Assembly (NCBI RefSeq): GCF_022808915.1
Contig: NZ_JAKZFS010000002.1
Coordinates: 682,001 to 746,000, forward strand
Direction: 5' to 3'
Source of the DNA: Fundidesulfovibrio terrae
GTDB lineage: Bacteria; Desulfobacterota; Desulfovibrionia; Desulfovibrionales; Desulfovibrionaceae
DNA length: 64,000 nt
Part shown: positions 24,014-31,476 of the stretch, piece by piece
How positions within the stretch are numbered: the first letter of the stretch is position 1
Layout of the letters: each line of letters starts with the position of its first letter
Translations under genes and position numbers: made by a program
Notes under the pieces: generated by a model
The model's database searches: none
Told to the model about the DNA's origin: nothing
Seen by the model: only the letters and a program-made list of their open reading frames with translations

Positions 24014-24439
24014 TCAGCTCCCCATCTTCTTCCTGGCGTAGGCCACGAAATCCTCCTGCACCTGGCGGATGACGTTCTCGCGCAGTTCGGCCACCTTCTC
24101 CAGGGGGCGCTCCTCCATGATGGCCTGGTGGTATTCGGCCAGGGCCGGGTAGGTGGTCAGCATCTCTTCCAGGTGCGAGGATTTGTCCGGCGTGATGGGC
24201 TGCATGGAGACCACGCGGTGCTCCATGCGTGACGCGAGATAACGAAGCGGCAGTACCGATCCGCATGCCCGCATGAGGGGCAGGAGCAGTTCGACCCCGA
24301 GCTTTGCTCCCTGGTCCTCCTCGTTGAGCTCGCGCATGAGGGTGGGGTAGGGCTTGCCGATCTTGGCGGACAGATCCTTGATCGGCATCGGGCCCTTTTC
24401 GATCATCTCCCGGATGACTTCGTAGATCGTCGTGGGCAT
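24014..24439 (-). CDS. Phage CII/CP76-like regulatory protein
   Basis: This 141-aa protein starts at 24439, where ggggaa precedes the ATG; a longer upstream frame is not supported. 'TTIYEVIREMIEKG', then 'PIKDLSAKIGKPYPTLMRELN' and 'AKLGVELLLPLMRACG', match the Phage_CP76 family, related to the transcription factor CII, with a helix-turn-helix near residues 20-45. Such genes are scattered through deltaproteobacterial chromosomes outside intact prophages. It sits tail-to-tail with tssG. No integrase, capsid or lysis gene is nearby, so it is either domesticated or a prophage remnant. Confidence 0.8.
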   Translation of the reverse strand: MPTTIYEVIREMIEKGPMPIKDLSAKIGKPYPTLMRELNEEDQGAKLGVELLLPLMRACGSVLPLRYLASRMEHRVVSMQPITPDKSSHLEEMLTTYPALAEYHQAIMEERPLEKVAELRENVIRQVQEDFVAYARKKMGS

Positions 24440-24665
24440 GATTTTTTCCCCGTCTGAATATAATGGCAAAATTTTTCGATACGGTTCAAAGCTACCCGCG
24501 CTTGCGCGGAGGGCCCGGAAAGCGGCAGCGCGGCGGACCGCCGGTGGACGGCTTTTGCCCAGCGGGCCGCCGAAGTCAATCTCTCTCGAGGGCTCATGCA
24601 GGCGAAGACGGCTTGGCCGCCGGAAGTTCATCAGATCACGGATATTTCAGGGAGTGCCGCGACGA

Positions 24666-25832
24666 ATGGCAAGACAGCTCAAGATCGTCATAGGCGGATA
24701 TGCAGTGGGGTTCCCCCTCGGCGGGCAGATGTGGGTGATCCTCCATTACGCGTTGGGGCTCACTCGCCTGGGCCACGAGGTTGTCTTCGTGGAGGACTCG
24801 TCCGACTGGGCTTTGCCCTTCGATCCGGTGAAGGGCTTCGCTTCGGCCGACTCCAGCTTCGGGCGCAACGTCCTTGGCGAGGCCTTCGACCGCGTGGGTC
24901 TGCCGGGGCGCTGGGCTTACACGTCGCTCTTTGAAGGCCGGTCTTACGGAATGGACCAGGAGGACCTCAAGCGCTTCTGCTCCAAGGCCGATCTCTTCCT
25001 GAACGTGTCGGGGATCATCCCGCTGCACGAGCACTTCATGAAGGCCCGGGTGCGGGCCGTCATCGACACCGACCCGGTCTTCACCCAGGCCAAGATCTCG
25101 AAGGACGAGTGGACCCGCGACTATTTCAACCGCCACGACGTGCGCTTCACCTTCGGCCACAACATCCCCACAGGTTCCACCGGCGTGCCGCTCTCGGGAA
25201 TCGAGTACATCCCCACCCGGCCGCCCGTGATCCTCGACCAATGGCCGGTGGTGGACGGAGCGGGCGCGGGGTTCACCACCATCGGCAACTGGGACGCCCA
25301 GGGGCGCGATATCGTGCACGACGGAAAGAAGCTCTCGTGGCGCAAGAGCGAGAAATACGAGAAGATCATCGACCTGCCCGGAAAGCTCCCCGGCGTCACC
25401 CTGGACCTCACCATGAGCGGCATGAAGGAGGACGCCGGGCGTTTCGCCGCGCACGGATGGAACGTCAAGGACGCGCTCGCGCTCTCCCGGGACATCTGGG
25501 CCTACCGCGACTACATCCTGAATTCCACGGGCGAGTTCACCGTGGCCAAGGAGCAGAACATCCAGCTCAAGTCCGGCTGGTTCTCGGACCGCTCCGCCAG
25601 TTATCTCGCGGCCGGACGCCCGGTCATCGTCGAGGACACCGGATTCGGGACGTACCTCCCCGTGGGGGAGGGGCTGGTGACCTTCGACGGCGTGGACAAC
25701 GCCAAGGCCGCCATCGAAACCGTGCTGGCCGATTATCCGAAACACCGCGCGGCTGCCCGGAAAATTGCGGAAGAATACTTCGATTCGAACAAAGTCTTGA
25801 CCGATCTGCTGAAAACGGCGGGCCTAGCCTGA
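24666..25832 (+). CDS. GT-B-like glycosyltransferase (paralogue of 6852-8033)
   Basis: This 388-aa protein shares with the 6852 gene the opening FPLGGQMW loop, 'LGHEVVFVED', the IDTDPVFTQAK motif, and the C-terminal SGWFSDRSASYLAAGRP plus DTGFGTYLPVGEG. Both end in a similar helix with a FDS(N/D)KVL motif. The start at ATG 24666 has gggag about 10 bp upstream. The gene stands alone between a regulator and a chloride channel, away from the larger glycan cluster. A CgeB/GT4-like transferase is the best guess. The substrate is not visible. Confidence 0.7.
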   Translation: MARQLKIVIGGYAVGFPLGGQMWVILHYALGLTRLGHEVVFVEDSSDWALPFDPVKGFASADSSFGRNVLGEAFDRVGLPGRWAYTSLFEGRSYGMDQEDLKRFCSKADLFLNVSGIIPLHEHFMKARVRAVIDTDPVFTQAKISKDEWTRDYFNRHDVRFTFGHNIPTGSTGVPLSGIEYIPTRPPVILDQWPVVDGAGAGFTTIGNWDAQGRDIVHDGKKLSWRKSEKYEKIIDLPGKLPGVTLDLTMSGMKEDAGRFAAHGWNVKDALALSRDIWAYRDYILNSTGEFTVAKEQNIQLKSGWFSDRSASYLAAGRPVIVEDTGFGTYLPVGEGLVTFDGVDNAKAAIETVLADYPKHRAAARKIAEEYFDSNKVLTDLLKTAGLA

Positions 25833-25952
25833 CGCGGGCGGCCGCGCACGCGCGGGAGTTTCGCTTGCCACCCATGCCGGAGAACACGCGAACCGGCGGG
25901 TGGCGGCGCATGCTCGCGGCTCCTCCGTCTTCAACGTATCAAAGGGTATTTC

Positions 25953-27293
25953 GTGATCCAGACACTACGGAACGCCTATCGCAATCCCAGACAGTCCGTC
26001 CGCCGGATGGGCCATCGCATCGTGTTCTGGGGCGCGGCCGTGGTCGTGGCGCTGGCGGCGATCCTTTTCGCAAGGACCAGCGTTGTCGGCTGCCAGATAT
26101 TTTCCTCTATTATCTCCGCACATCCCCTGCTGTCTTTGGTCATCACCCCGGTCTGTTTCGCTTCCGTGGTGTGGCTGACGCGCAAGGTGTTTCCCGGCGC
26201 GGAGGGGAGCGGCATCCCCCAGACCATCGCGGCCCTGAAGATACCCGTCCTGGCGGACCGGCAGAGTGTGTTGTCCCTGCGGGTCGCCGTGGGTAAAATA
26301 CTGATGACCGGCCTGGCGTTGTGCGGCGGGGCGTCGGTGGGGCGCGAGGGGCCGACCGTCCAGGTCGGCGCGGCCATCATGCACTCGCTGGGGCGCTGGA
26401 TACGGTTTCCTAGCAGGGACATGGAGCGCACGTTCATGCTCGCGGGCGGCGCGGCGGGCATATCCGCCGCCTTCAACACCCCCCTGGCAGGCATCGTGTT
26501 CGCCATCGAGGAGCTGTCGAAATCCTTTGAGGAGCGCACCAGCGGCACCGTGCTGACGGCGGTGATCGTGGCCGGTTTCACGTCCATGGCCATACTGGGC
26601 AATTACAACTATTTCGGCCGGACAGACGCGGTGCTGGAATTGTCGGCGGCCTGGCGGCCCGTGCTGCTGTGCGGGGTCATCGGCGGGGTGCTGGGGGGGG
26701 TGTTCTCACGCATCCTGATCGCGTCCTCGCGTGGTTTCCCCGGGCGGCTGGGAGCGATGGCCAAGACGCAACCGGTTCTTTTCGCCCTGGCATGCGGTCT
26801 CCTGCTGGCCGTACTGGGATACTTCTCGGACTCCACCATCTACGGGACAGGGTACGAGGAAGCCAGGAAGCTGCTCGAAGGCGGGAAGGACCTCCCTGCC
26901 GCCTTCGGGTTGATGAAACTGGGGGCAACGGTCATCTCGTACATCAGCGGCATCCCGGGGGGCATTTTCGCGCCGTCGCTGGCGGTGGGCGCAGGGATGG
27001 GCTCCATCCTGTCGAAATTCATAGCCGGGGTGCCCGTGGAAGCCCTGGTCATCCTGGGCATGGTCGGCTATTTCACGGGAGTAGTGCAGGTTCCCATCAC
27101 CGCCGTGGTCATCGTTATGGAGATGACCAGCGACCAGAGCCTGACATTGCCCATGATGAGTGTGGCCCTGATCGCCTTCGCGGTGTCCAAGGTGGTCTGC
27201 CCGCACCCGCTCTACCAGACGCTGGCAAAAGGCTTCCTGGAGAAGTCAGTGCGGCGGGAGCAGCGCCCCCGGACCGATCCGCAGAAGCCCTGA
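25953..27293 (+). CDS. ClC-family chloride channel / H+ antiporter
   Basis: This 446-aa membrane protein has about ten or more hydrophobic helices and the three ClC signatures: GSGIP, GREGP (gating Glu132) and a late G-I-F-A-P segment (GGIFAPSLAVGAG). An IEE motif (Glu186/187) occupies the position of the internal proton glutamate of E. coli ClC, which suggests exchange rather than pure channel activity. Start GTG 25953 has no strong ribosome site. No CBS domain is attached, but a separate two-CBS protein lies 650 bp away on the other strand. The likely role is chloride/proton exchange or acid resistance. Confidence 0.92.
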   Translation: MIQTLRNAYRNPRQSVRRMGHRIVFWGAAVVVALAAILFARTSVVGCQIFSSIISAHPLLSLVITPVCFASVVWLTRKVFPGAEGSGIPQTIAALKIPVLADRQSVLSLRVAVGKILMTGLALCGGASVGREGPTVQVGAAIMHSLGRWIRFPSRDMERTFMLAGGAAGISAAFNTPLAGIVFAIEELSKSFEERTSGTVLTAVIVAGFTSMAILGNYNYFGRTDAVLELSAAWRPVLLCGVIGGVLGGVFSRILIASSRGFPGRLGAMAKTQPVLFALACGLLLAVLGYFSDSTIYGTGYEEARKLLEGGKDLPAAFGLMKLGATVISYISGIPGGIFAPSLAVGAGMGSILSKFIAGVPVEALVILGMVGYFTGVVQVPITAVVIVMEMTSDQSLTLPMMSVALIAFAVSKVVCPHPLYQTLAKGFLEKSVRREQRPRTDPQKP

Positions 27294-27318
27294 CCTTCCG
27301 ACCGGCGCGGAGCAAGTC

Positions 27319-27357
27319 GGGATTCCAAAGGGACTGGTCCCTTTGGCCGCCGGAGGC
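27319..27357. repeat. Intergenic palindromic repeat, copy B
   Basis: This is the second copy of the element at 11023-11063, in the opposite orientation. It has a GGGATTCC end, AAAGGGAC and GTCCCTTT arms around a TG centre, and a GCCGCCGGAGGC end. It lies 26 bp after the ClC stop, between convergent genes, and its hairpin could also help termination. Confidence 0.75.
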
Positions 27358-27411
27358 CTCGTCCTCCTCGGTTTCTCTCCGCCCATCGGAGGCTCCTTCC
27401 CCTTTCCCCTC

Positions 27412-27951
27412 CTACCACCAATATTCCGGATATCTTCGCCCCTTGGCCAGGTTGTTTACCATGACCGCCACGACGAGCAGGATGAGCGCCCCCAGCCCCG
27501 CCGGGACCAGGGCGTAGGCGTAGCCCAGCGCGACGATCTTCGGCCCTCCCGTCACGGCGATGAAGGCCGTCGCTCCTCCCGGAGGATGCAGGGTCCTGGT
27601 GATGTGCATGACGGCGATGGCGGTGGCCACGGCCAGCGCGCCGGCCAGCCAGACCGGACCGGGCACCAGGAGCCGGATCGCTACCCCCGCCAGGGCGGAG
27701 ATGACATGCCCGCCCAGCAGGTTCCGCGGCTGGGCCAGGGGGCTTCGGGGCGCGCCGTACAGCAACACGCAGGAGGCCGCGAACGAGCCGATCAGGAGTA
27801 CCATGTCGGTATGGTCCACCATCCAGGAGTCAACCACGCCGACGCAGGACATGCCGACCACCGCACCCAGCCAGGACCATGCGACTTCTGTCCAGGACGT
27901 TCTCGGGGGGCTTTTGCCGCTACCCTTCATCTTGGCGAAAGTGGCCTTCAC
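27412..27951 (-). CDS. HPP family membrane protein
   Basis: This 179-aa protein has four predicted TM helices and the family signature (TRTLHPPGGATA). HPP proteins are integral membrane proteins; some have been linked to nitrite transport in chloroplasts and cyanobacteria. In bacteria HPP is often fused to, or paired with, CBS domains. Here its GTG start overlaps the stop of a two-CBS gene by 4 bp, so a split HPP-CBS transporter/regulator is likely. The substrate is uncertain. Confidence 0.88.
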   Translation of the reverse strand: MKATFAKMKGSGKSPPRTSWTEVAWSWLGAVVGMSCVGVVDSWMVDHTDMVLLIGSFAASCVLLYGAPRSPLAQPRNLLGGHVISALAGVAIRLLVPGPVWLAGALAVATAIAVMHITRTLHPPGGATAFIAVTGGPKIVALGYAYALVPAGLGALILLVVAVMVNNLAKGRRYPEYWW

Positions 27952-28541
27952 TGCGCGTCCTCCAGCATGTCCCCGAAGGCGCGGACCAGGTCGGTGTGGG
28001 TGACGACGCCCACGAGTTCGCCGTTCTTGATCACGGGCAGGCGGCGGATGTTCCTGTCAGCCATGAGCTTGGCTGCTTCGCCCGCCGTGGCTTCAGGGCA
28101 CACGGTCATGGCCGGTGCGGTCATGACGCTGGTGACCGGTTCGGACTCCAGCCCCTCCAGGCGGCAGGCCCGCCCGGCGAAGGTCCAGGCCACAAGGGCC
28201 ACGGGAGGCGCGTCCTTGGGCAGGCCCAGGGCGGCCAGGAAGTCCTTCACGGAGACCACGCCCAGGAGTTCGCGCCCGCGCGTCACGGGCGCGCCGGATA
28301 TGCGGGCCTCGGCCAGCACTCGCGCGGCCTCGCGCAGGGTGGTTTCCGGGGCCAGGGTGATGGCCGGCGCGGTCATGAGGTCGGCCACGCGCACCGACTT
28401 CCTCAGCCGGGTCAGGGCGTGTCTGTGGGCCAGGGTGTACAGCTCGCGCGCGTCGGACGGGGTGATGTCCAGAAACGAGCCGAGATCGCGCATGGCATCG
28501 AAGACGTCCTCCTCGGACGGGGTGGTGGAGATTTTGGGCAT
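27948..28541 (-). CDS. Two-CBS-domain protein
   Basis: This 197-aa soluble protein has an N-terminal helical stretch and two CBS motifs: residues about 52-110 (VADLMTAPAITL ... GVVSVKDFL) and about 135-193 (VTSVMTAPAMTV ... LVGVVTHTDL). A pair of CBS motifs forms a Bateman module that usually binds adenine nucleotides and regulates a partner. The partner is probably the HPP protein encoded by the overlapping downstream gene. There is no enzymatic domain. Confidence 0.9.
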   Translation of the reverse strand: MPKISTTPSEEDVFDAMRDLGSFLDITPSDARELYTLAHRHALTRLRKSVRVADLMTAPAITLAPETTLREAARVLAEARISGAPVTRGRELLGVVSVKDFLAALGLPKDAPPVALVAWTFAGRACRLEGLESEPVTSVMTAPAMTVCPEATAGEAAKLMADRNIRRLPVIKNGELVGVVTHTDLVRAFGDMLEDAQ

Positions 28542-28587
28542 GGGGAGCCTCCTTGAAGACCTTCTAGCGGTCGAAGCCGCGTTCGTG

Positions 28588-28603
28588 TGTGATCCGGATC
28601 ACA
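28588..28603. promoter_or_regulatory. Perfect CRP/FNR-type palindrome in the CBS-clpV divergent region
   Basis: TGTGATCCGGATCACA is a perfect 16-bp inverted repeat that matches the TGTGA-N6-TCACA consensus of CRP-family sites exactly. It lies 47 bp upstream of the CBS gene start and 104 bp upstream of clpV, so it could serve either promoter. The family-type match is direct; the bound regulator is unknown. Confidence 0.7.
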
Positions 28604-28706
28604 GCGGCGCAGGAAAATCGAAGGACGCATCCTTCCCAAAAGCCTGGAGAATGGTGTATGGTCCTACCCAATATCAGAACCCCCAGCCGTTATCCGGGAG
28701 TCGCCG

Positions 28707-31325
28707 ATGATCAACGTGAATATGAAGTCCCTGCTGGCCAAGCTCAACACCTTCTGCACCAACACCCTGCACAACGCGGCGGGGCTCACGGTTTCGCGCA
28801 CCCAGTACGAGGTCACGGTGGAGCACTTCCTGCTCAAGTGCCTGGAGGACCAGGACTCGGACATCCCCACGGTGCTGCGGGCCGCCGGGGTGGACTCGGG
28901 CCGGCTGGCCGCCGGGCTCACCGACGCCCTTGAGGACCTGAAGACCGGCAACTCGGGCAAGCCGACCTTCTCGCCGCTTCTGATCGAACTGCTGGAGGAC
29001 GCCTGGGTGGTGGGCTCGGTTGACCTGGGCGACACGCGCATCCGCTCGGGCGCGGTGCTGCTGGCGTACCTGGCCAGGCCGTCGTTCTACGGATCCGGGA
29101 GCTATGCAGAGCTTTTGGGGGCGGTCAACCGCGAGACGCTCCTCAAGGACTTCTGGAACCAGACCAAGGCGTCCTCCGAGGCCCAGACAGCGGCCCCGCA
29201 GGGCGGAATCCCGGGCGGGGGAGCGGCGGCCGGGGCCGAGGGCAGCTTCATCGCCCGTTTCTGCCAGGATTTCACGGCCAAGGCCAAGGCCGGGGGCATC
29301 GACCCGGTGTTCGGGCGCGACGACGAGATCCGCCAGATCGTGGACATCCTGGCCAGGCGCCGCAAGAACAACCCCATCCTGGTGGGCGACCCGGGCGTGG
29401 GCAAGACGGCGGTCATTGAGGGGCTGGCCCTGCGCATCGCCCAGGGCGACGTGCCCGAATCGCTTTTGGAGGTGACGCTCATCAACCTGGACATGGGCCT
29501 TCTGGAAGCGGGCGCGGGCATGAAGGGCGAGTTCGAGAACAGGCTTCGCGGGGTGATAAACGAGGTCAAGGCCAGCGTTAAGCCCATCATCATGTTCATC
29601 GACGAGGCCCACACCCTGGTGGGGGCGGGCGGCTCGGCCGGTGGCTCGGACGCGGCCAACCTGCTCAAGCCGGCCCTGGCGCGCGGCGAACTCAAGACCT
29701 GCGCCGCCACCACCTGGAGCGAATACAAGAAATACTTCGAAAAGGATCCGGCCCTGGCCCGGCGCTTCCAGATGGTGAAGCTGGACGAGCCGAGCGTCGA
29801 GTCGGCCGTGCTCATCCTGCGCGGGCTGCGCGACAGCTACGAGAAGAGCCACAATGTGGTCATCCGCGACGACGCCATCAAGACCTGCGCCGAGTACTCC
29901 GACCGCTACATCGCGGCCCGCTTCCTGCCCGACAAGGCCATCGACCTCCTGGACACCTCCTGCGCCCGGGTGAAGGTGAACCTCACGGCCAAGCCACCGG
30001 CCCTGGAGGACACCCAGCGCTCCATCCAGGCGTTGGAACGCGAGAAATGGGCCATCGAGCGCGACAGGGACAACCATGTTGTCGTGGACGAGGAGCGCCT
30101 GGCCCAGGTGGGCAAGTCCATCGAGGAGCTGACCAGGAAAGCGGCGGACCTCCAGGCGGCCTGGGAAAAGGAGAAGGAGGCCGCCCACAAGGTCATCGAG
30201 GTGCGGAGCCAGATCCGCGAAGCCGCCGATGCGGACAAGGCCAAGCTGGAGAAAGAGCTCACCCGCGCCGACAAGGCCCTCAAGGACCTCCAGGGCGAAG
30301 CGCCCATGATCCAGATCGAGGTCACGCCGGATCTTGTGGCCCAGGTGGTGGCGGACTGGACCGGCATCCCCGTGGGCAAGGTGGCCCGCGACCAGGCGGC
30401 CACCATCGTCAACCTGGAGGAGCGCCTGAAGAAGCGCATCAAGGGCCAGGACATGGCCCTGGACGTGGTCACGCAGGTGATCAAGGCGGCCAAGTCCGGC
30501 ATCAAGAATCCCGATCAGCCCATGGGCGTGTTCCTGCTGGTGGGGCCCTCGGGCGTGGGCAAGACCGAGACCGGGCTCACCCTGGCGGACATCCTCTTCG
30601 GCGACGAGCGCAGCGTGGTCAGCGTGAACATGAGCGAGTTCCAGGAGAAGCACACCGTGTCGAGGCTCATCGGCTCGCCTCCGGGCTACGTGGGCTACGG
30701 CGAGGGCGGCATGCTCACCGAGGCCGTGCGCCAGCACCCGTACTCCGTGGTGCTGCTGGACGAGGTGGAGAAGGCCCATCCGGACGTGCTCAACCTGTTC
30801 TACCAGGTGTTCGACAAGGGCATGCTCTCGGACGGGGAGGGCAAGGAGATCAACTTCAAGAACACCCTCATCATCCTGACCTCCAACCTGGCCACCGACG
30901 TGATCCAGGAGATGACCAAGGACGGGGCGCAGACCCCCTACGACGCGGTGCTCTCGGCCGTGCGGCCCATGCTGTCGCAGTACTTCAAGCCCGCGCTCCT
31001 GGCGCGCATGAGCGTGGCTCCCTATGTGAGCCTTTCGCCCGACGCCATGAAGGACATCGTGACCCTCAAGCTGAACAAGCTGGCCAGGATGCTCCTTTCC
31101 AACAACAAGATGAAGATGACCTACACCCCCAAGGTGGTGGACGCCGTGGCCGCGCGCTGCACCGAGGTGGAGACCGGGGCGCGCAACATAGAATACATTC
31201 TCAACGGCAACATCCTGCCGCGCATGTCCCAGGAGATACTGGGCCACATGACCACGGGCGGCATGCCCGGCAGCGTGGCCCTGGACGTGGCCGAGGATGG
31301 ATCGTTCAACATCGGTTTCGCGTGA
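28707..31325 (+). CDS. clpV: Type VI secretion AAA+ ATPase ClpV/TssH
   Basis: This 872-aa ClpB-like unfoldase recycles contracted TssB/TssC sheaths. It has an N-terminal Clp_N region (about 1-160), AAA1 with Walker A at 227-234 (GDPGVGKT), a shortened middle coiled coil (about 420-530), AAA2 with Walker A at 613-620 (GPSGVGKT), and a C-terminal Clp_D2 small domain. The T6SS class rather than chaperone ClpB is supported by the divergent N-domain (NTLHNAAGLTVSRTQYEV) and the nearby tss genes. It is its own transcription unit, about 4.7 kb from tssG, with an intrinsic terminator directly after it. Confidence 0.95.
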   Translation: MINVNMKSLLAKLNTFCTNTLHNAAGLTVSRTQYEVTVEHFLLKCLEDQDSDIPTVLRAAGVDSGRLAAGLTDALEDLKTGNSGKPTFSPLLIELLEDAWVVGSVDLGDTRIRSGAVLLAYLARPSFYGSGSYAELLGAVNRETLLKDFWNQTKASSEAQTAAPQGGIPGGGAAAGAEGSFIARFCQDFTAKAKAGGIDPVFGRDDEIRQIVDILARRRKNNPILVGDPGVGKTAVIEGLALRIAQGDVPESLLEVTLINLDMGLLEAGAGMKGEFENRLRGVINEVKASVKPIIMFIDEAHTLVGAGGSAGGSDAANLLKPALARGELKTCAATTWSEYKKYFEKDPALARRFQMVKLDEPSVESAVLILRGLRDSYEKSHNVVIRDDAIKTCAEYSDRYIAARFLPDKAIDLLDTSCARVKVNLTAKPPALEDTQRSIQALEREKWAIERDRDNHVVVDEERLAQVGKSIEELTRKAADLQAAWEKEKEAAHKVIEVRSQIREAADADKAKLEKELTRADKALKDLQGEAPMIQIEVTPDLVAQVVADWTGIPVGKVARDQAATIVNLEERLKKRIKGQDMALDVVTQVIKAAKSGIKNPDQPMGVFLLVGPSGVGKTETGLTLADILFGDERSVVSVNMSEFQEKHTVSRLIGSPPGYVGYGEGGMLTEAVRQHPYSVVLLDEVEKAHPDVLNLFYQVFDKGMLSDGEGKEINFKNTLIILTSNLATDVIQEMTKDGAQTPYDAVLSAVRPMLSQYFKPALLARMSVAPYVSLSPDAMKDIVTLKLNKLARMLLSNNKMKMTYTPKVVDAVAARCTEVETGARNIEYILNGNILPRMSQEILGHMTTGGMPGSVALDVAEDGSFNIGFA

Positions 31326-31347
31326 TAAACAAGGATGTAGCCGGAAT

Positions 31348-31385
31348 GAAAAGGGAAAGCTCGTGGAGCTTTCCCTTTTCGTTTT
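31348..31385 (+). terminator. Intrinsic terminator after clpV
   Basis: A perfect 15-bp stem (31348-31362 with 31366-31380, loop GTG) is followed by GTTTT. It ends the clpV transcript. Confidence 0.92.
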
Positions 31386-31476
31386 GATGAAGAACGGGTA
31401 TTATGCGTAAGCGTGTTCCGCGCGTAGGCATGACCCCCATGTCCATGGTTCACGGTTGCATGTGCGCAAGGTTTCC

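Noticed and set aside
24014-24439. Prophage
   Set aside because: Only one phage-type regulator is present; there is no integrase, structural or lysis module and no attachment repeats.
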